NCBI GenBank assembly: GCA_964467705.1
Contig: CAYXUZ010000006.1
Coordinates: forward strand, 24,133-88,132
Source: CAADGU01 sp964467705
GTDB lineage: Bacteria > Chloroflexota > Anaerolineae > Promineifilales > Promineifilaceae
DNA: 64,000 nucleotides
Reading direction: 5' to 3'
The notes beneath the pieces were generated by a model, which worked only from the letters and a program-made list of their open reading frames with translations, made no database searches and was not told the DNA's origin. This document shows, in pieces, positions 8,772-16,965 of this stretch (positions are counted from its first letter, which is position 1; every line of letters starts with the position of its first letter). The translations under genes and the position numbers were made by a program.

Positions 8772-9515
8772 ATGCGTGTATTGGTCATATCAGATATTCA
8801 TGCAAATTTGGCTGCATTTGAAGCAGTGTTAACAGATGCAGCAGGACAATGGGACACGATCTGGTTTTTGGGTGATCTGGTAGGATATGGGCCAGACCCC
8901 AATGAATGTGTCATTGAGCTAAAAAAGCACCATCATCTCACTTTATCTGGCAATCATGATCAAGCGGTGCTGGGTAATCTGGACATTAAGTTGTTCAACC
9001 GCGAGGCCAATTTTGCAATTAGTTGGACACGCGATGTCTTGACTGAAGAGTCCCGTGCCTATTTACAATCCTTCGCCTCTAAAACAGTGGAAGAACCATT
9101 CACGCTGGCTCATGCCAGCCCTCGCTATCCGGTGTGGGAATATATTATCGATCCTGGTACGGCCGCTGAGAATTTTGACTGGTTTGTGACGCCCTATTGT
9201 TTTGTGGGGCACACGCATGTGCCGGTCATTTTTGAGGAGCGAGTTGGCTCACGTCGGGAGATTTATATGCGTGCTCCTTTTTACATGGAATCAGGTGAAC
9301 CTTTTCCTCTGGCAGAAACGCGCCTGATCATCAACCCTGGCAGTGTGGGCCAGCCACGTGATTCTGACCCGCGGGCGGCTTATGTGTTGCTGGATACACA
9401 AGAGTTGGTGTGTGTTTTTAAGCGGGTGGAATATCCGGTGCAGACCACGCAGCGACGGATGGAGAAATTTGGGATGCCACGTCGGCTGGTGGAGCGCCTG
9501 GCACATGGCGTGTAG
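8772..9515 (+). CDS. Metallophosphoesterase family protein
   Basis: A 247-residue calcineurin-like phosphoesterase. The metal-binding motifs are all visible: SDIHANLAAFEAV (D-x-H), GDLVGYGPDP (GD), SGNHDQAV (GNH-D), LAHASP (H), VGHTHVP (GH-H). The length and GYGPDPN element match a bacterial group related to diadenosine tetraphosphatase/YfcE-like phosphodiesterases, but the substrate cannot be read from sequence. It is divergently transcribed from the t6A cluster and ends just before tRNA-Arg on the opposite strand. Confidence 0.88.
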   Translation: MRVLVISDIHANLAAFEAVLTDAAGQWDTIWFLGDLVGYGPDPNECVIELKKHHHLTLSGNHDQAVLGNLDIKLFNREANFAISWTRDVLTEESRAYLQSFASKTVEEPFTLAHASPRYPVWEYIIDPGTAAENFDWFVTPYCFVGHTHVPVIFEERVGSRREIYMRAPFYMESGEPFPLAETRLIINPGSVGQPRDSDPRAAYVLLDTQELVCVFKRVEYPVQTTQRRMEKFGMPRRLVERLAHGV

Positions 9516-9521
9516 TGAAAA

Positions 9522-9593
9522 TACCCCCGCCGGGACTCGAACCCGAATCTGCCGCTTAGGAGGCGGCTGCTCTATCCATTGAGCTACGAGGGC
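9522..9593 (-). tRNA. tRNA-Arg (anticodon CCT)
   Basis: The minus strand folds into a complete cloverleaf of 72 bases. The acceptor stem is GCCCTCG with CGGGGGT (one G-U closing pair and one T-G), the D arm GCTC/GAGC, the anticodon stem GCCGC/GCGGC with loop CTCCTAA, and the T arm has loop TTCGAGT. The anticodon CCT reads AGG arginine codons. The discriminator is A, and the following bases are TTTTC, so CCA is not encoded and must be added enzymatically. Confidence 0.95.
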
Positions 9594-9650
9594 AGATTGT
9601 CGTGTGTCGTGTAATGGTAACGCAGGCTGATGGTTGAGGGCAAGCCAATT

Positions 9651-9908
9651 TTATGGTTTGCGGGCAACGCCCATCCCGTCCAATGTCAAATGCTCTTCAC
9701 CATCTGGACGGGTGAGTGTGAGTAGTTGGGTGTGGAGGTTGTAATGAAAGGGTTGGGTTGTTTCGTTGCCATTTGCGGCAGGGAAGACGAGTGCGCCCCA
9801 TACGGCCGTGTCATCCCGTCCCCGTAATCGCAAAGTCGCCCCTTGCCAGCGGCAGTAATAAACCAGTGGTCGCATAGGTGAAATGGAACCATATTCAACC
9901 GTTTGCAC
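9651..9908 (-). CDS. Hypothetical protein, 85 residues
   Basis: A GTG-initiated frame of 85 codons with ordinary amino-acid composition, alternating hydrophobic and polar residues suggesting a small beta-rich protein, and an octamer read in the Thr-Ala-Val frame (DDTAVWG), as in the proven genes around it. It starts 15 bases after the 58-residue gene upstream and could be co-transcribed with it. I recognise no family. An overlapping frame of similar length on the same strand looks less protein-like. Confidence 0.45.
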   Translation of the reverse strand: MQTVEYGSISPMRPLVYYCRWQGATLRLRGRDDTAVWGALVFPAANGNETTQPFHYNLHTQLLTLTRPDGEEHLTLDGMGVARKP

Positions 9909-9923
9909 AAACAGTTGAATCCC

Positions 9924-10100
9924 TTATTCCCCTCCGGCTAATTCCATAAAGAAATAGGTGGAAACATCCACAATTTTCTCCGGCTCTAGCTCAACTAGAA
10001 CGCCATTCACCTCACGATAAAACTCGTATTCATCTCCCACTTCTTTGACGTGAATCGTCTCGCCTTCATATTCAAAAGTCCAGCTTTTTTCGTTGCTCAT
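9924..10100 (-). CDS. Small acidic hypothetical protein, 58 residues
   Basis: An ATG at 10100, with GGAG 13 bases upstream, opens a 58-codon frame beginning MSNEKSWTFEYEGETIHVKE and ending MELAGGE before TAA. The protein is acidic, with Glu/Val/Tyr-rich amphipathic strands, and has no Cys or membrane segment. The Shine-Dalgarno site, codon bias and position between the rel gene and the 85-residue gene argue for a real gene below usual length cut-offs. Function unknown. Confidence 0.6.
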   Translation of the reverse strand: MSNEKSWTFEYEGETIHVKEVGDEYEFYREVNGVLVELEPEKIVDVSTYFFMELAGGE

Positions 10101-10192
10101 TTCTGTTCTTTTTTCTCCTTTTGGATCAGCGATTTAGCAAGCTGGACAGTTAAACCTGACAGGTCTTGTTCACCTTGTTTGGCCGCCAATCC

Positions 10193-12421
10193 TTAGTTCC
10201 AACGCTGCCGGTGTACCTCAATGACGTTGGGCAGCGTTTCAAATTTTTGCATTAACCAGTTTAGCTGTTCCAGGCTGTTGACTTCAACTTCCAGATAGAT
10301 GGTGGAAATGCTACTGGCGGTGGTTGTTTTGGCGCGAGGGCTGTTAATTTTTTGCCCGCGCAAGATGTTAACCACGTCTTCTATCAGACCGGGGCGGCGA
10401 TACGCTTTAATCACAATGGGAATGGGATACGTTTCTGATTCTGTGCCCCAGGCCACGTCTATGAGTCGTTCGCGCTCAGACAGGTTTTCCAGTTCTTTGC
10501 AGTCACGACGGTGAATGGTAACACCTTGACCACGTGTAATAAAGCCAATGATTGGTTCAGGGGGAATGGGTTGGCAACAGCGGGCCATTTTGGTGGCCAG
10601 GCCGCCAACGCCCTGCACAGTGAGGCCTTTGGTTTTGGCGGGTTTGGGTTGCAGTAACGGCCGTAACTCATCATCCGGCTTCAAATTGCTTTGCATCAGG
10701 GCAATCGCGCCGCTGATTTGTGTGCTTTGGATGTCGCCAAAACCCACCTTGGCCAGAAAGGCAGCCTCATCCTTATATTTGAGCGCCTGCGCAATGTCGG
10801 AGACGGAATAGGTGTTGCTCAAATTCAATCGCCGCAGTTCACGTTCCACAACGGCGCGTCCTTGTTGGATATTTTGTTCCCGCTCCTGGTTGCGGAACCA
10901 TTGGCGAATTTTACTGCGCGTCCGTGCCCGCCCGGTGTAACCCAATGTGGGGTTCATCCAATCGCGGCTAGGGCCACCTCGTTTCGCCGTGACGATCTCC
11001 ACCCGGTCGCCCGATTTCAGATGGTAGTCTAGCCCTACCATTTTGCCATTTACCTTGGCGCCCCGGCAGCGGTGCCCGACTTCCGTATGAATCTGGTAGG
11101 CAAAATCAATGGGCGTGGACCCGGCCGGCAGGTCTATCAGGTCGCCTTTGGGTGTGTACACGTAGATGCGCTCTGCCAGGACTTCGGTTTCCAGAATCTC
11201 GGCATCGGTGAGGGAACCGTCGGTATCGCGCAGGGCGGCTAACGTATCTCGCAGCCCTTGAATACGACGTTGAACTGAGGAGGCCACGTGAGCACCGTCA
11301 TCTTCTTTATAAGCCCAATGAGCGGCGACCCCTTTTTCGGCTTCTTCGTGCATACGCTGACTGCGAATTTGCACTTCCAGTTTGTAACCTGTTTCGGGGT
11401 CGAGCACGGCCGTGTGCAGTGATTGATACCCGTTCCCTTTTGGCGCAGCAATATAATCGTCAAACTCACGTGGAATCGGTTTCCATAAGCTATGGACCAC
11501 ACCCAAAACGAGATAACACATGGTGCGGTCTATATCTTCTTTCTCTTTCAAAGTCATGGCGGCATAGGTGATGGGGTTGGACGGCCGTAAAATAACCCGT
11601 AGCGCCTGTACATCATAAATCTCATCAAAATCCACATTTTTGCGCACCATTTTGCGGTGAATGGAGTAAATGTGTTTAGGTCGCCCTGTTACTTCCGCTT
11701 CAATGTTTAGTTCCCTGATCTTTGTTTGTAGTTTGGCAATACACTCCTCAATATAGTCAGACCTCTCTGCCCGGCGGCTTGCCAATCTGTTGGCTATCTC
11801 TTTGTAGGTCTCTGGCTCCAAATAACGGAAGGCCAGGTCTTCCATTTCCCATTTGATTTGCCAGATGCCCAGACGATTAGCCAGGGGAGCAAAAATATTC
11901 ATTGCTTCCACTGCCACTTGCCGCCGCTCATCAACCGGCAGGTGACTGGCCCGGCGTAAATCCTGCAAACAATCAGCCATACGGATCAGGATGACCCGAA
12001 TGTCGTCTTCTGTGATGGTGAGAATAGCGCGGCGGATACCTTCCAAAGTGGCGGCTTCGGTTTCGCGGTGTTTTTTGTACTGAGCTTCTTCCGCATAGGC
12101 ATACAGGTTTTTTAAGCCATTGATGAGACCGGCTACCTCCGCGCCAAATTGACTTTTAACGGTTTGTGGATCAACCTGGGTATGGGGCAGCAGGCAATCG
12201 TGTAGTAGCCCGGCGACGACGGTAGGCACATCACTTTCAAGTTGCACCAGAATTTGGGCAACGGCAACATCGTGGTCTATATAAAATTCACCAGAGTGGC
12301 GGCGACGGCCGTGATGTGCCTGTTCTGCAAAAGCATAAGCCTGCCGCACCTGTTGCCCGGCTTCACCATTGGGTAGTAGTTCTAATAGTTCAGCCAGGCT
12401 GATGAGAGTTACCTGCGTCAT
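10193..12421 (-). CDS. rel: RelA/SpoT family (p)ppGpp synthetase, hydrolase site degenerate
   Basis: A 742-residue long RSH protein controlling the stringent response. The N-terminal HD domain keeps the metal ligands (His50, His74-Asp75, Asp150 in MADCLQD), but the catalytic Glu-Asp of the usual HDxxED is replaced (HDCLLPHT), so hydrolysis is probably lost or weak. The synthetase domain is intact: RPKHIYSIHRKM, EIYDVQALRVI, APKGNGYQSLHT and EVQIRSQRMH. TGS (YTPKGDLIDLPAGSTPIDFAYQIH), a zinc-finger-like region with paired cysteines (MARCCQPIPPEP, HRRDCKEL) and a C-terminal ACT domain follow. The start ATG at 12421 lies just after a terminator hairpin that ends the upstream operon. Confidence 0.95.
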   Translation of the reverse strand: MTQVTLISLAELLELLPNGEAGQQVRQAYAFAEQAHHGRRRHSGEFYIDHDVAVAQILVQLESDVPTVVAGLLHDCLLPHTQVDPQTVKSQFGAEVAGLINGLKNLYAYAEEAQYKKHRETEAATLEGIRRAILTITEDDIRVILIRMADCLQDLRRASHLPVDERRQVAVEAMNIFAPLANRLGIWQIKWEMEDLAFRYLEPETYKEIANRLASRRAERSDYIEECIAKLQTKIRELNIEAEVTGRPKHIYSIHRKMVRKNVDFDEIYDVQALRVILRPSNPITYAAMTLKEKEDIDRTMCYLVLGVVHSLWKPIPREFDDYIAAPKGNGYQSLHTAVLDPETGYKLEVQIRSQRMHEEAEKGVAAHWAYKEDDGAHVASSVQRRIQGLRDTLAALRDTDGSLTDAEILETEVLAERIYVYTPKGDLIDLPAGSTPIDFAYQIHTEVGHRCRGAKVNGKMVGLDYHLKSGDRVEIVTAKRGGPSRDWMNPTLGYTGRARTRSKIRQWFRNQEREQNIQQGRAVVERELRRLNLSNTYSVSDIAQALKYKDEAAFLAKVGFGDIQSTQISGAIALMQSNLKPDDELRPLLQPKPAKTKGLTVQGVGGLATKMARCCQPIPPEPIIGFITRGQGVTIHRRDCKELENLSERERLIDVAWGTESETYPIPIVIKAYRRPGLIEDVVNILRGQKINSPRAKTTTASSISTIYLEVEVNSLEQLNWLMQKFETLPNVIEVHRQRWN

Positions 12422-12431
12422 GCATTGTCCC

Positions 12432-12466
12432 AAAAAAAAAGGCGTTCCCCACTGGTGGAGACGCCT
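12432..12466 (-). terminator. Rho-independent terminator
   Basis: On the minus strand AGGCGTCTCC pairs with GGGGAACGCCT around the ACCAGT loop and is followed by nine T residues. It should end transcripts of the YtxH-type operon that starts at 13615, separating it from rel. The T run ends about ten bases before the rel ATG, so the rel promoter must lie within or upstream of this structure, or some readthrough is needed. Confidence 0.85.
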
Positions 12467-12662
12467 ATCAATTGTTGTTCAAACCAACCCAACGTGCCAT
12501 GATTGGTAAAAAGCCAACTAACAGAAAATTTTCGGCTATCAGTTTCTTTTAGCGGCATCTTGCCACAATATCAAACAGGCAGTTTCCTTCAGACTACCTG
12601 ACGAAGCAGGTACAAGACCTGCTTCAGTACGCCATTTTGCCAAATTGCCTGCGCGTCAATAA

Positions 12663-13052
12663 TCAAGCGGCGCTACCATTGGTGGCTTCGTCTGATTCCT
12701 GACTATTCGCCTGGCTGTTTGCACCGCTATTTTCAGACTTACCTCGATCCAGGACAATGCGCGCCTGCTCTTGCACACGCCCGGTAGCTGCCCCCACTTG
12801 CTGCCGTGTTTGGGACACCACTTCATTGGCCTGGTCTACATATTGATGGGTATAAGTGGCGGCTGTATCTCGATAATGAAGCAGTTGTTCTTCACCGGTA
12901 TGCACCAGTTGTTCGCTTTTAGCGGCAATTTGGGCACGTGTTTCGCGTCCGGATTGTGGCGCCAGTATGATAGCAGTGGCCGCGCCAATGAGGCCGCCAA
13001 TCACAAATCCTGCCAGGAAAGCGCCTAGATCGTTGGATGAATTCTCGCTCAT
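12663..13052 (-). CDS. YtxH domain-containing protein
   Basis: A 129-residue protein with one N-terminal glycine-rich transmembrane helix (AFLAGFVIGGLIGAATAIILAP) followed by the QSGRETR motif and a long amphipathic, probably coiled helix, then a Ser/Asn/Glu-rich tail. This is the YtxH/GvpP-like layout of small general-stress membrane proteins. It lies 62 bases downstream of another membrane protein gene, likely in one operon ending at the terminator 12432-12466. Confidence 0.85.
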   Translation of the reverse strand: MSENSSNDLGAFLAGFVIGGLIGAATAIILAPQSGRETRAQIAAKSEQLVHTGEEQLLHYRDTAATYTHQYVDQANEVVSQTRQQVGAATGRVQEQARIVLDRGKSENSGANSQANSQESDEATNGSAA

Positions 13053-13114
13053 ACTATTTACCTCTTTTCCAGGGTTGGTCAGTTGCCAAAACCTGTCAAC
13101 ATGGAATTTCTCGT

Positions 13115-13615
13115 TTACTTGATATTATTGCGTGGATTGCCAAATAAGGTTCTAATGGCCTGTCGCAGACCGGCGACCTGGGCGCGGGTGCGAATGGTCG
13201 GCTGCACCACATTTTGGCTGACAAAGTTGGTAGTCCCACGTAGGGTGCTAACCGTTTCGTTCGTTTTTTCCAAAATGGGCTTGATTTCAAACTCCAGCAT
13301 GTTTACCAACCGAATAACCATCAACAGCAGAAGCAGAATGACAACCCCAAAGATGCAGGATTCCAAAGCCAGGGCGATGATGAGAATGTCACGGACGGCG
13401 GCAATGGTTGTGGCCTGGGTTTGGGCCAGCCAGATGGTGAAGGCCACAAACCCAATAAGAAGCAAAATGGCGATGCTGGCAATAAGAATGATCACGGCCG
13501 TAGACGGCCCGCGCCGCGCCCGATTCTCAATTTCCACAGGTACACCAGGCAGGTAATAAGGAATATGGGGAGGGGGATTTTCAGTTTGTATCTGCTCAGT
13601 TGATTGTGTATTCAT
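13115..13615 (-). CDS. Hypothetical protein with two transmembrane helices
   Basis: 166 residues: a Pro-rich cytoplasmic start, two strongly hydrophobic segments (about residues 41-65 and 78-102), and a C-terminal amphipathic part with VNMLEFEIKPILEKTNETVSTLRGTTNFVSQNVVQP. This end resembles DUF948-type proteins that often accompany YtxH genes. Together with 12663-13052 it forms a small envelope operon. Role unknown, though a structural or stress-related membrane function is a fair guess from context. Confidence 0.7.
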   Translation of the reverse strand: MNTQSTEQIQTENPPPHIPYYLPGVPVEIENRARRGPSTAVIILIASIAILLLIGFVAFTIWLAQTQATTIAAVRDILIIALALESCIFGVVILLLLLMVIRLVNMLEFEIKPILEKTNETVSTLRGTTNFVSQNVVQPTIRTRAQVAGLRQAIRTLFGNPRNNIK

Positions 13616-13797
13616 ACTGGTATCCTAACATTGAGTATACCATCCTTAGGTGCAAGTGGCACATGCTATGCTTTGGCTACGGCCGTGCCCATGATAAAAT
13701 GCCCCACTATCCTCGTAATCCGTGATTGGCTATCCATAATCCACATGGAGATAGCAGTTGACGGATCACGATACGAACCACAAGCAAGGAGAGTTCA

Positions 13798-15498
13798 ATG
13801 AACCATGATCGCTGCGTTTTAGTGATGGGAGGAGCCGGGTTGGTTGGTGCGCAGATTGTACGCACCATCGCCCGCCAGATAGGCCCCCAACGGATTATTG
13901 TCGCCAGTTTATTTCGTGGTGAAGTGCGTGAATTTTTGCATGATGTCCGTAAAGAGTTTCCCCACATCGAATTTATAGGCGCCTGGGGTGATGTATTCGT
14001 GCGTAGCGACTTCATGGTCGAACGTCGCCTGCGACTGATGCAAAGCCGTGCCCGTCGAGATGATTTGTACCAGGATTTGTTTGGCCCACTAGAAGAGGCT
14101 TATCAACGTTCGGCGTTGGTGCAGCTAATCCAGCAATATCGCCCGGACGTCATTGTAGACAGCATTAACACGGCCACTGCCATCAGCTATCAAGATGTGG
14201 AATCACTTAGTAATAAAACATATGATATTTTGCAGCAGCTACGCCAGATAGTGGATCATCAGGATATTGAGGCGCTGGATGAATTAGGCCGCGTCATCGA
14301 GCAAAACATTAGTATGTTGTTGATTTCTCAATCGTTGCCGCAATTGATTCGCCATGTACAGATGATCCATAAAGCGATGTGTGAAGTGGGCACACGCCTC
14401 TATTTGAAAATTGGTACCACCGGCACGGGCGGCATGGGCCTCAACATTCCCTATACACACAGCGAAGATCGTCCCAGCGCCAAATTGATGAGTAAGACGG
14501 CCGTAGCCTTTGCTCATACCGGCCTGCTATTTCTCATGGCACGCACACCGGGGGGGCCACTGGTGAAAGAGCTAAAGCCAGCAGCCATGATCGGCTATCG
14601 CCGCGTGGCATACAAAACCGTTAAAATGCGCGGCCGCCCCCAATTTCGTTATCAGAGCCAGACACAATCTCTACAAGGGACGCTGAATTTGCGTGGCGAC
14701 GAAGGCCAATACGAACGATTAGGGAAGCTCCATATGGCCGGTGTAGATACCGGCGAAAATGGTTTCTTCGCACGTGGCGAATTTGAGGCCATCACCCATA
14801 TTAACCAGATGGAGTTTGTAACGCCTGAAGAGATTGCCCAACATGCAGTATTGGAAATAAAGGGCAGCAATACCGGTTATGATGTGATCGCCGGCATAGA
14901 TAGCAGCATCATCAATTCCAGCTATCGCGCCGGGGTGTTGCGCCAGACGGCGCTGGATAAGCTGGCGCGCATTGAAGAGGAGACAAACAGCCACAGCGTG
15001 GCATTGGGACAGTTAGGCCCGCCAGAGTTATCCAAACTATTGTATGAGGCGCATCTGCTTAAGCTAAATTATGGGACATTACGGCGGGTCATTACCACAC
15101 CCGCTTCCGAAATGTCGGAGAATTTATTCCAATTCCTCCTGGATAATGAATTATTGCGTACACAGATCACCTCAATTGGTGTGCCCATTCTCACGCCAGA
15201 CGGCCAACATCTGATACGTGGCCCCCGGTTGAATATCCCTGAAAGTATTTACCATGAGGCCGCCTTGTCTCCAGAAAATGTCAACCGGTGGGCTGATAAG
15301 GGGTGGGTGGATTTACGGCCGTCTAATTTGCATACCTGGCAACAACGTTTTGACCGTATGACCCGCACCCAACACATGCTACACACACGGGGCACTTCAT
15401 CTGTCACCATGCTCACCTACCTCCCCGAAACTATTGAGATAGGCGCCATTGTCGCTTGGCTCTTTAACAATGATTACGAGGGCTATCGCATCAAATAA
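13798..15498 (+). CDS. Large Rossmann-fold (SDR-like) protein of unknown function
   Basis: 566 residues. The first 130 form an NAD(P)-binding Rossmann domain: VLVMGGAGLVGAQIV matches GxxGxxG, and RPDVIVDSINTATAIS is the typical strand-4 region. The rest has no motif I recognise. A stretch of KIGTTGTGGMGLNIPYTHSEDRP with later MSKTAVAFAHTGLLFLMARTPGG suggests a second nucleotide- or sugar-binding site. It is twice the size of ordinary short-chain dehydrogenases and lacks a clear YxxxK. The start ATG at 13798 follows AAGGAGAG. It heads a plus-strand run towards pyruvate kinase. Confidence 0.6.
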   Translation: MNHDRCVLVMGGAGLVGAQIVRTIARQIGPQRIIVASLFRGEVREFLHDVRKEFPHIEFIGAWGDVFVRSDFMVERRLRLMQSRARRDDLYQDLFGPLEEAYQRSALVQLIQQYRPDVIVDSINTATAISYQDVESLSNKTYDILQQLRQIVDHQDIEALDELGRVIEQNISMLLISQSLPQLIRHVQMIHKAMCEVGTRLYLKIGTTGTGGMGLNIPYTHSEDRPSAKLMSKTAVAFAHTGLLFLMARTPGGPLVKELKPAAMIGYRRVAYKTVKMRGRPQFRYQSQTQSLQGTLNLRGDEGQYERLGKLHMAGVDTGENGFFARGEFEAITHINQMEFVTPEEIAQHAVLEIKGSNTGYDVIAGIDSSIINSSYRAGVLRQTALDKLARIEEETNSHSVALGQLGPPELSKLLYEAHLLKLNYGTLRRVITTPASEMSENLFQFLLDNELLRTQITSIGVPILTPDGQHLIRGPRLNIPESIYHEAALSPENVNRWADKGWVDLRPSNLHTWQQRFDRMTRTQHMLHTRGTSSVTMLTYLPETIEIGAIVAWLFNNDYEGYRIK

Positions 15499-15727
15499 CG
15501 CGCGGGTGGAAAGTAGGCGCAGCTGTTACTTGTCGCCCCGCAACTTGCAAACTTGTATACTCCTGATATAACTAGACAGGAAATTGTTTGTAGGAAACCC
15601 TCAACCATTTACCCCAAAATTAACAACCTGGTGTTAGCAGAGGCCAGCCGCTAAATTTGAGAGCGTAGCTTCTGAGGGGATGAGCAATTTCAATTATTCC
15701 AGAAATGAAGTGTAAGGATTGGTTCGT

Positions 15728-16804
15728 ATGACAACAGCACAACCATTTACCGGGCTGGGGATGCCTGTTTTTGCGGCCTTTGGGTGGGCCGGGCAAGAAG
15801 CCGCCGTTAATTTTGCGCTTGACCAGTTAGAACTATTTGTGCGTACCCTACATGCCAGACTGCCACGCTCTGTGCAGGCCGAATTCCCTTATGCCGGACT
15901 GAGCCGGGCAAACCAGGCTGTTTACCTGGCAGCCAAAGATGAAGTTGAATCCGACTGGCAAATCTTGTTTTTTGCCCGCCCCATGAACCTGGAGATGCAA
16001 CTGGCGCTTACTGATAAGCGGGGCTTATATAAGGCGCTCACTCTAGCCGAGAAACAGCCAGCCATGGCTCATCGCTTAATCACCGAATTAGGATCGGAGT
16101 GGTCATTCCGATTACAACAACAGCAAATTGATGAAGAGTCTGGTGAACGTGCGCATTATCAAGATTTGTATAAGGATGGCGTAGTGAATCTGGATGAGGA
16201 AACGGCCGTGTCCCTCCTCAGCAAAGCCGCCTATCTTGCCGGTGAAGAAAAGTGGATTACACCGTTTTTTATCAGCCGCCGTTTCAGCTCTGATCAAATC
16301 TCCGTGATGGGGCCAGTTGTCATAGACGTCATCACTAAAGAGTTAGAGCGATTACTCCCGCTCATTCATTTTCTAAATGGCCAAAAAGCCACTAAAAGTG
16401 CCAAACCAAAACTCAAAGTTCGCCCCAAACCCAAATCACCTGTTGAGGCTACCGCCATTGCCACCACAACCATAATAGACCCCGATCAAGGGTTTTTGTT
16501 TGTGACAGACATCAAACCACTTTATTTGCGCAAAGGATTTATCAATATGTCCCCTGACCATTGGGACTTCTTTGCCGTTAGCGCCCGCAGCGAGACTCGT
16601 AATGTTACTGTCTATTATGAAGGCGTTTATGACAAGGAATGTGCTGTTTGGCGCATCCAATCAAGTGATACAGTACGTCTGGTTCTTAGCCCCAGCGTTC
16701 ACCGTTGGTTTGAAGATAGCTTTGCGCAGGGTGAACATGTCCAGCTTAGTGTCAAGCGCCTGGACAACGATGAAATCCAGATTACTGTAAAACACGCCGA
16801 GTAA
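15728..16804 (+). CDS. Conserved hypothetical protein, 358 residues
   Basis: A soluble protein without signal peptide or membrane helices. The N-terminal 220 residues are helical and acidic. A Lys/Pro-rich linker (about residues 220-245, KPKLKVRPKPKSP) leads to a C-terminal beta domain of about 100 residues. I do not recognise either half. The start is the ATG at 15728, preceded at seven bases by AAGGAT. A strong terminator follows at 16830, so it is probably its own transcription unit. A weak TTGCAA/TATAAC promoter pair (16-base spacing) lies at 15545-15572. Confidence 0.6.
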   Translation: MTTAQPFTGLGMPVFAAFGWAGQEAAVNFALDQLELFVRTLHARLPRSVQAEFPYAGLSRANQAVYLAAKDEVESDWQILFFARPMNLEMQLALTDKRGLYKALTLAEKQPAMAHRLITELGSEWSFRLQQQQIDEESGERAHYQDLYKDGVVNLDEETAVSLLSKAAYLAGEEKWITPFFISRRFSSDQISVMGPVVIDVITKELERLLPLIHFLNGQKATKSAKPKLKVRPKPKSPVEATAIATTTIIDPDQGFLFVTDIKPLYLRKGFINMSPDHWDFFAVSARSETRNVTVYYEGVYDKECAVWRIQSSDTVRLVLSPSVHRWFEDSFAQGEHVQLSVKRLDNDEIQITVKHAE

Positions 16805-16829
16805 AAGCAAACCGAAGTGCGTAAGATGA

Positions 16830-16863
16830 GGGCGCTGTCTCTAGCAGGTAGCGCCCTTTCTTT
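16830..16863 (+). terminator. Rho-independent terminator
   Basis: GGGCGCT (16830-16836) pairs with AGCGCCC (16850-16856) around a 13-base loop and is followed by TTTCTTT. It ends the 15728-16804 unit and insulates pyruvate kinase. Confidence 0.85.
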
Positions 16864-16908
16864 ATGCCCTAATACCGCTATCCATCTCCAACAACAGGAA
16901 AACATTAT

Positions 16909-16938
16909 TTTACAAGTCCTGAGATCAAGGGGTACAAT
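16909..16938 (+). promoter_or_regulatory. Likely sigma-70-type promoter of pyruvate kinase
   Basis: TTTACA at 16909-16914 and TACAAT at 16933-16938 are spaced by 18 bases, 27 bases before the pyk ATG. Each hexamer has one or two mismatches to consensus. Confidence 0.55.
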
Positions 16939-16965
16939 CCCCAAAACCCGATTTGAGGACGCATT

